From Gammaproteobacteria bacterium (lineage in GTDB: Bacteria > Pseudomonadota > Gammaproteobacteria > Woeseiales > Woeseiaceae), in contig NYWX01000006.1 of the NCBI GenBank assembly GCA_002685275.1, positions 1 to 7,655 of the forward strand: DNA of 7,655 bases, in the 5' to 3' direction. The notes under the pieces were generated by a model that saw nothing but the letters and a program-made list of their open reading frames with translations, was not told the origin of the DNA and searched no databases. Shown here one piece after another: positions 5,703 to 7,655 of this stretch. The position numbers and the translations under genes are program-made. How positions within the stretch are numbered: the stretch's first letter is position 1; each line of letters starts with the position of its first letter.

Positions 5703-7426
5703 TCTAATGGAGCTACACTACCTGCTCCTGGGCGTCTCGTATCTGAAGCTCCATGGAATAATCCATTATCGAAACCTACAGATTGCGCATTACCTATTGT
5801 ACCTCTAGCTTCTTTAATTTTATGACCTCTATTTTTTAGAACTTTAATTGTGTCAGGACTAAAACCAGATTCAAGAGAAATAACATCTGGATACCATTGG
5901 TGATGCATACGAGGTGCATTTGTTGCTTCAGCAAGATTCATACCATGGTCTATTATATTCACAATAATCTGCAAAACGGTTGTAATTATTCTGCTGCCGC
6001 CAGGACTACCTGTTGCAAAAAAGGGTTGGTTATTAGCAAATACTATAGTAGGAGTCATAGAGCTTAATGGCCTCTTTCCAGCCTTTATAGAATTTGCTTC
6101 ACCACCTAAGAGGCCAAATGCATTCATAACGCCTGGTTTCGATGAAAAATCATCCATTTCATTATTTAACAAGAAACCTGCGCCAGGTACTGCAATCCCT
6201 GAGCCAAAAGAAAAATTTAAAGTGTAGGTATTTGAAACCACATTGCCATCTTTATCTATTACAGAATAGTGAGTTGTATCTTCGCTTTCATGAACTGGTA
6301 TTTCACCTGGAAAAATATCATTAGAATTTCGTGCATTTTTCATATCAATAGACTTTGCAAGCTGCTTGCCATAAGTTTTACTAGTAAGCCAATCAATGGG
6401 TACATCATAGTGATCTGGGTCGCCTAAATGCTTCGATCTATCTGCAAATGCAGAACGCGCAACTTCTGCTAGCAAATGAACATTATCTGCGCTACCAGAA
6501 CCTAACTCTGAGATCGGAAATGACTCAAGCATATTAAGCATCTGTAAAACATGCACACCACCTGAGCTAGGAGGGGGCATGGATATAACTTTAAAATCAC
6601 GGTAAGTGCCTTCAACCACATTTCGAAATAAAGGTTCATATTTTGACAGAGATACAGCATCAATAAGGCCTCCTCCGCGCTCCATTTCAGCAATAATTAG
6701 ATCAGCAATTTCTCCTTTATAAAAAGCATCAGGCCCTTGATCTGCAATTAACTGTAGCGAATTTGCAAGATCTTTTTGAACAAATAATTCACCTGCCTCG
6801 TAAGCAACGCCATCAGCTTTATAAAAATAAGAACAAGCGGCCTCATTTTTGCATAAACGATCTTGTCGTTTTCGCAAAAATTCGGCTTGATAATGAGTAA
6901 TTATAATTCCATCTTTTGCTTGTTCTATTGCTGGCTGAAGTAATTCAGACCATGTAAGCTGCCCAAACTCCTTATGAGCAGCATAAAAACCACTAACTGT
7001 TCCTGGTACACCGGCAGCCAAATGACTGAATCGTGAAAGAGCTGTATCAACTTCTCCATTTACATCTAAATACATATCACGAGAAGCAGATTGTGGCGCC
7101 ATTTCTCTATAATCAATCCCAATATTTTTGCCAGTGATAGCATTGTGTATCAACATAAATCCCCCACCACCAAGGTTTCCTGCGCGAGGTAATGTTACTG
7201 CAAGGGAAAAACCTGTCGCAATTGCAGCATCTATAGCATTTCCGCCAGCCTCTAAAATACGGGCTCCAGCTTCAGCGGAAAGGCGGTTCTGTGCAGCCAC
7301 CATGCCAGATGAACCTAATACCGGATGATGTAAATCATCATAACGTATAACAGCATTTACGTTTGTTTGAGCATAGACTGAATATTGATATAAAAAAATA
7401 AAAATTATAATAAAAAGATTCTTCAT
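5699..7426 (-). CDS. ggt: Gamma-glutamyltransferase / glutathione hydrolase precursor
   Basis: GGT is a periplasmic N-terminal nucleophile hydrolase that cleaves the gamma-glutamyl bond of glutathione and related compounds, or transfers the glutamyl group to amino acids or peptides. It has 575 residues (E. coli about 580). A signal peptide is evident: MKN, a hydrophobic core, then cleavage probably after VYA (residue 19). The precursor should self-cleave between D383 and T384 in ESEDTTHYS, giving a small subunit of 192 residues with nucleophile T384. Other active-site residues match E. coli GGT: R107 (DYREMAP), T402 and N404 (YTLNFSFG), E423 and D426 (NNEMDDFS), S455-S456 (RPLSSM) and G476-G477 (GSPGGSR). 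The lid loop is present (about 431-446), but its E. coli Tyr444 equivalent is F437. C192 and C198 could form a disulphide. It starts 15 bp after the phosphate permease stop, has no clear Shine-Dalgarno, and overlaps the MFS start. All key residues are intact, so it should be active. Confidence 0.96.
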   Translation of the reverse strand: MKNLFIIIFIFLYQYSVYAQTNVNAVIRYDDLHHPVLGSSGMVAAQNRLSAEAGARILEAGGNAIDAAIATGFSLAVTLPRAGNLGGGGFMLIHNAITGKNIGIDYREMAPQSASRDMYLDVNGEVDTALSRFSHLAAGVPGTVSGFYAAHKEFGQLTWSELLQPAIEQAKDGIIITHYQAEFLRKRQDRLCKNEAACSYFYKADGVAYEAGELFVQKDLANSLQLIADQGPDAFYKGEIADLIIAEMERGGGLIDAVSLSKYEPLFRNVVEGTYRDFKVISMPPPSSGGVHVLQMLNMLESFPISELGSGSADNVHLLAEVARSAFADRSKHLGDPDHYDVPIDWLTSKTYGKQLAKSIDMKNARNSNDIFPGEIPVHESEDTTHYSVIDKDGNVVSNTYTLNFSFGSGIAVPGAGFLLNNEMDDFSSKPGVMNAFGLLGGEANSIKAGKRPLSSMTPTIVFANNQPFFATGSPGGSRIITTVLQIIVNIIDHGMNLAEATNAPRMHHQWYPDVISLESGFSPDTIKVLKNRGHKIKEARGTIGNAQSVGFDNGLFHGASDTRRPGAGSVAPLE

Positions 7427-7441
7427 TGAGGTTTTAAAATC

Positions 7442-7655
7442 TTAAATTAATATCGCTTTAAAAAGAAAGAAAAATAAGATTGCAAGTACTGCTCCAGCTG
7501 GGATGGTTACAACCCACGATACAAAAATTCTTGAAACCACTCGCAAATCAATAGCATCTATCCCGCGAGCCAACCCTACCCCCAAAACTGCACCAACTAA
7601 AGTATGTGTTGTTGACATTGGCATACCTGTTCCTGAAGCAATTACAATAGTTGTA
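7442..7655 (-). CDS. PiT-family inorganic phosphate transporter, C-terminal end (partial)
   Basis: Only the last 70 residues are inside the window; the reading frame continues past the right edge. They read TTIVIASGTGMPMSTTHTLV and onward, with the PiT C-terminal signature STTHTLVGAVLGVGLARG followed by VVSRIFVSWVVTIPAGAVLA and a final hydrophobic helix ending in FKAILI. PiT proteins are inner-membrane low-affinity phosphate permeases driven by protons or sodium; some relatives carry sulfate. A start inside this stretch (ATG at 7624) would give a 60-residue protein, but homology continues upstream of it, so this is the tail of a larger gene, usually 400-530 residues. Its TAA stop is 15 bp before the ggt start on the same strand, which suggests co-transcription. 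The family is clear; the exact ion specificity is not. Confidence 0.9.
   Translation of the reverse strand, partial: TTIVIASGTGMPMSTTHTLVGAVLGVGLARGIDAIDLRVVSRIFVSWVVTIPAGAVLAILFFFLFKAILI

Noticed and set aside
6142..6324. Open frames on both strands inside ggt (6142-6324 plus, 6502-6693 minus, 7128-7328 plus).
   Set aside because: All overlap highly conserved GGT coding sequence, with no ribosome binding site or recognisable domain.
7442..7624. A complete small membrane protein of 60 residues starting at ATG 7624.
   Set aside because: The PiT homology continues upstream of that Met to the window edge without a stop, so it is the tail of a longer gene.
1..7655. A previously undescribed defence, mobile or biosynthetic system.
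   Set aside because: Every substantial open frame is accounted for by known families, and there are no arrays, transposase genes, terminal repeats or long unexplained gaps.

Overview
The window is an AT-rich stretch of an ordinary bacterial chromosome, most likely from an alphaproteobacterium and possibly a marine one. That placement rests on recalled sequence style. The threonyl-tRNA synthetase reads like alphaproteobacterial enzymes (for example the [29 protein letters not shown] and QCGTLQVDLN stretches), and thrS is not followed by infC as it usually is in Gammaproteobacteria. The glutaminyl-tRNA synthetase belongs to the broad bacterial GlnRS group rather than being an E. coli-like copy. 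No database search was possible, so the taxon is an inference.

Layout: positions 1-477 hold the 5' half of moaA (minus strand, running off the left edge). It lies downstream of glnS (573-2267, minus) across a 95-bp gap. A 117-bp divergent intergenic region (2268-2384) separates glnS from thrS (2385-4298, plus) and carries two inverted repeats, one with mirror-image -10-like boxes. thrS converges on a minus-strand cluster across a 102-bp AT-rich gap (4299-4400). Read in the direction of transcription (right to left), the cluster is the 3' end of a PiT-family phosphate permease gene (7442-7655, cut by the right edge), then a periplasmic gamma-glutamyltransferase (ggt, 5699-7426), then a spinster-like MFS transporter (4401-5702). 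The permease and ggt are 15 bp apart, and ggt and the MFS gene overlap as ATGA, so the three look co-transcribed. No gap without a gene exceeds about 120 bp.

How the genes work together: glnS and thrS are housekeeping aminoacyl-tRNA synthetases that charge tRNA-Gln and tRNA-Thr, expressed divergently from one short control region. moaA starts molybdenum cofactor synthesis. In the right-hand cluster, GGT would cleave gamma-glutamyl compounds such as glutathione in the periplasm. The MFS protein next to it may move a related product across the inner membrane, but its substrate cannot be read from the sequence. Phosphate uptake by the PiT protein has no obvious biochemical tie to GGT.

I saw no mobile element, CRISPR array, rRNA or tRNA gene, phage gene or defence system, and no convincing novel system. 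The most interesting signals are the symmetric divergent promoter region, the weak Shine-Dalgarno signals at nearly every start, the phosphate permease-ggt-MFS arrangement, and a few residue substitutions in otherwise intact enzymes.
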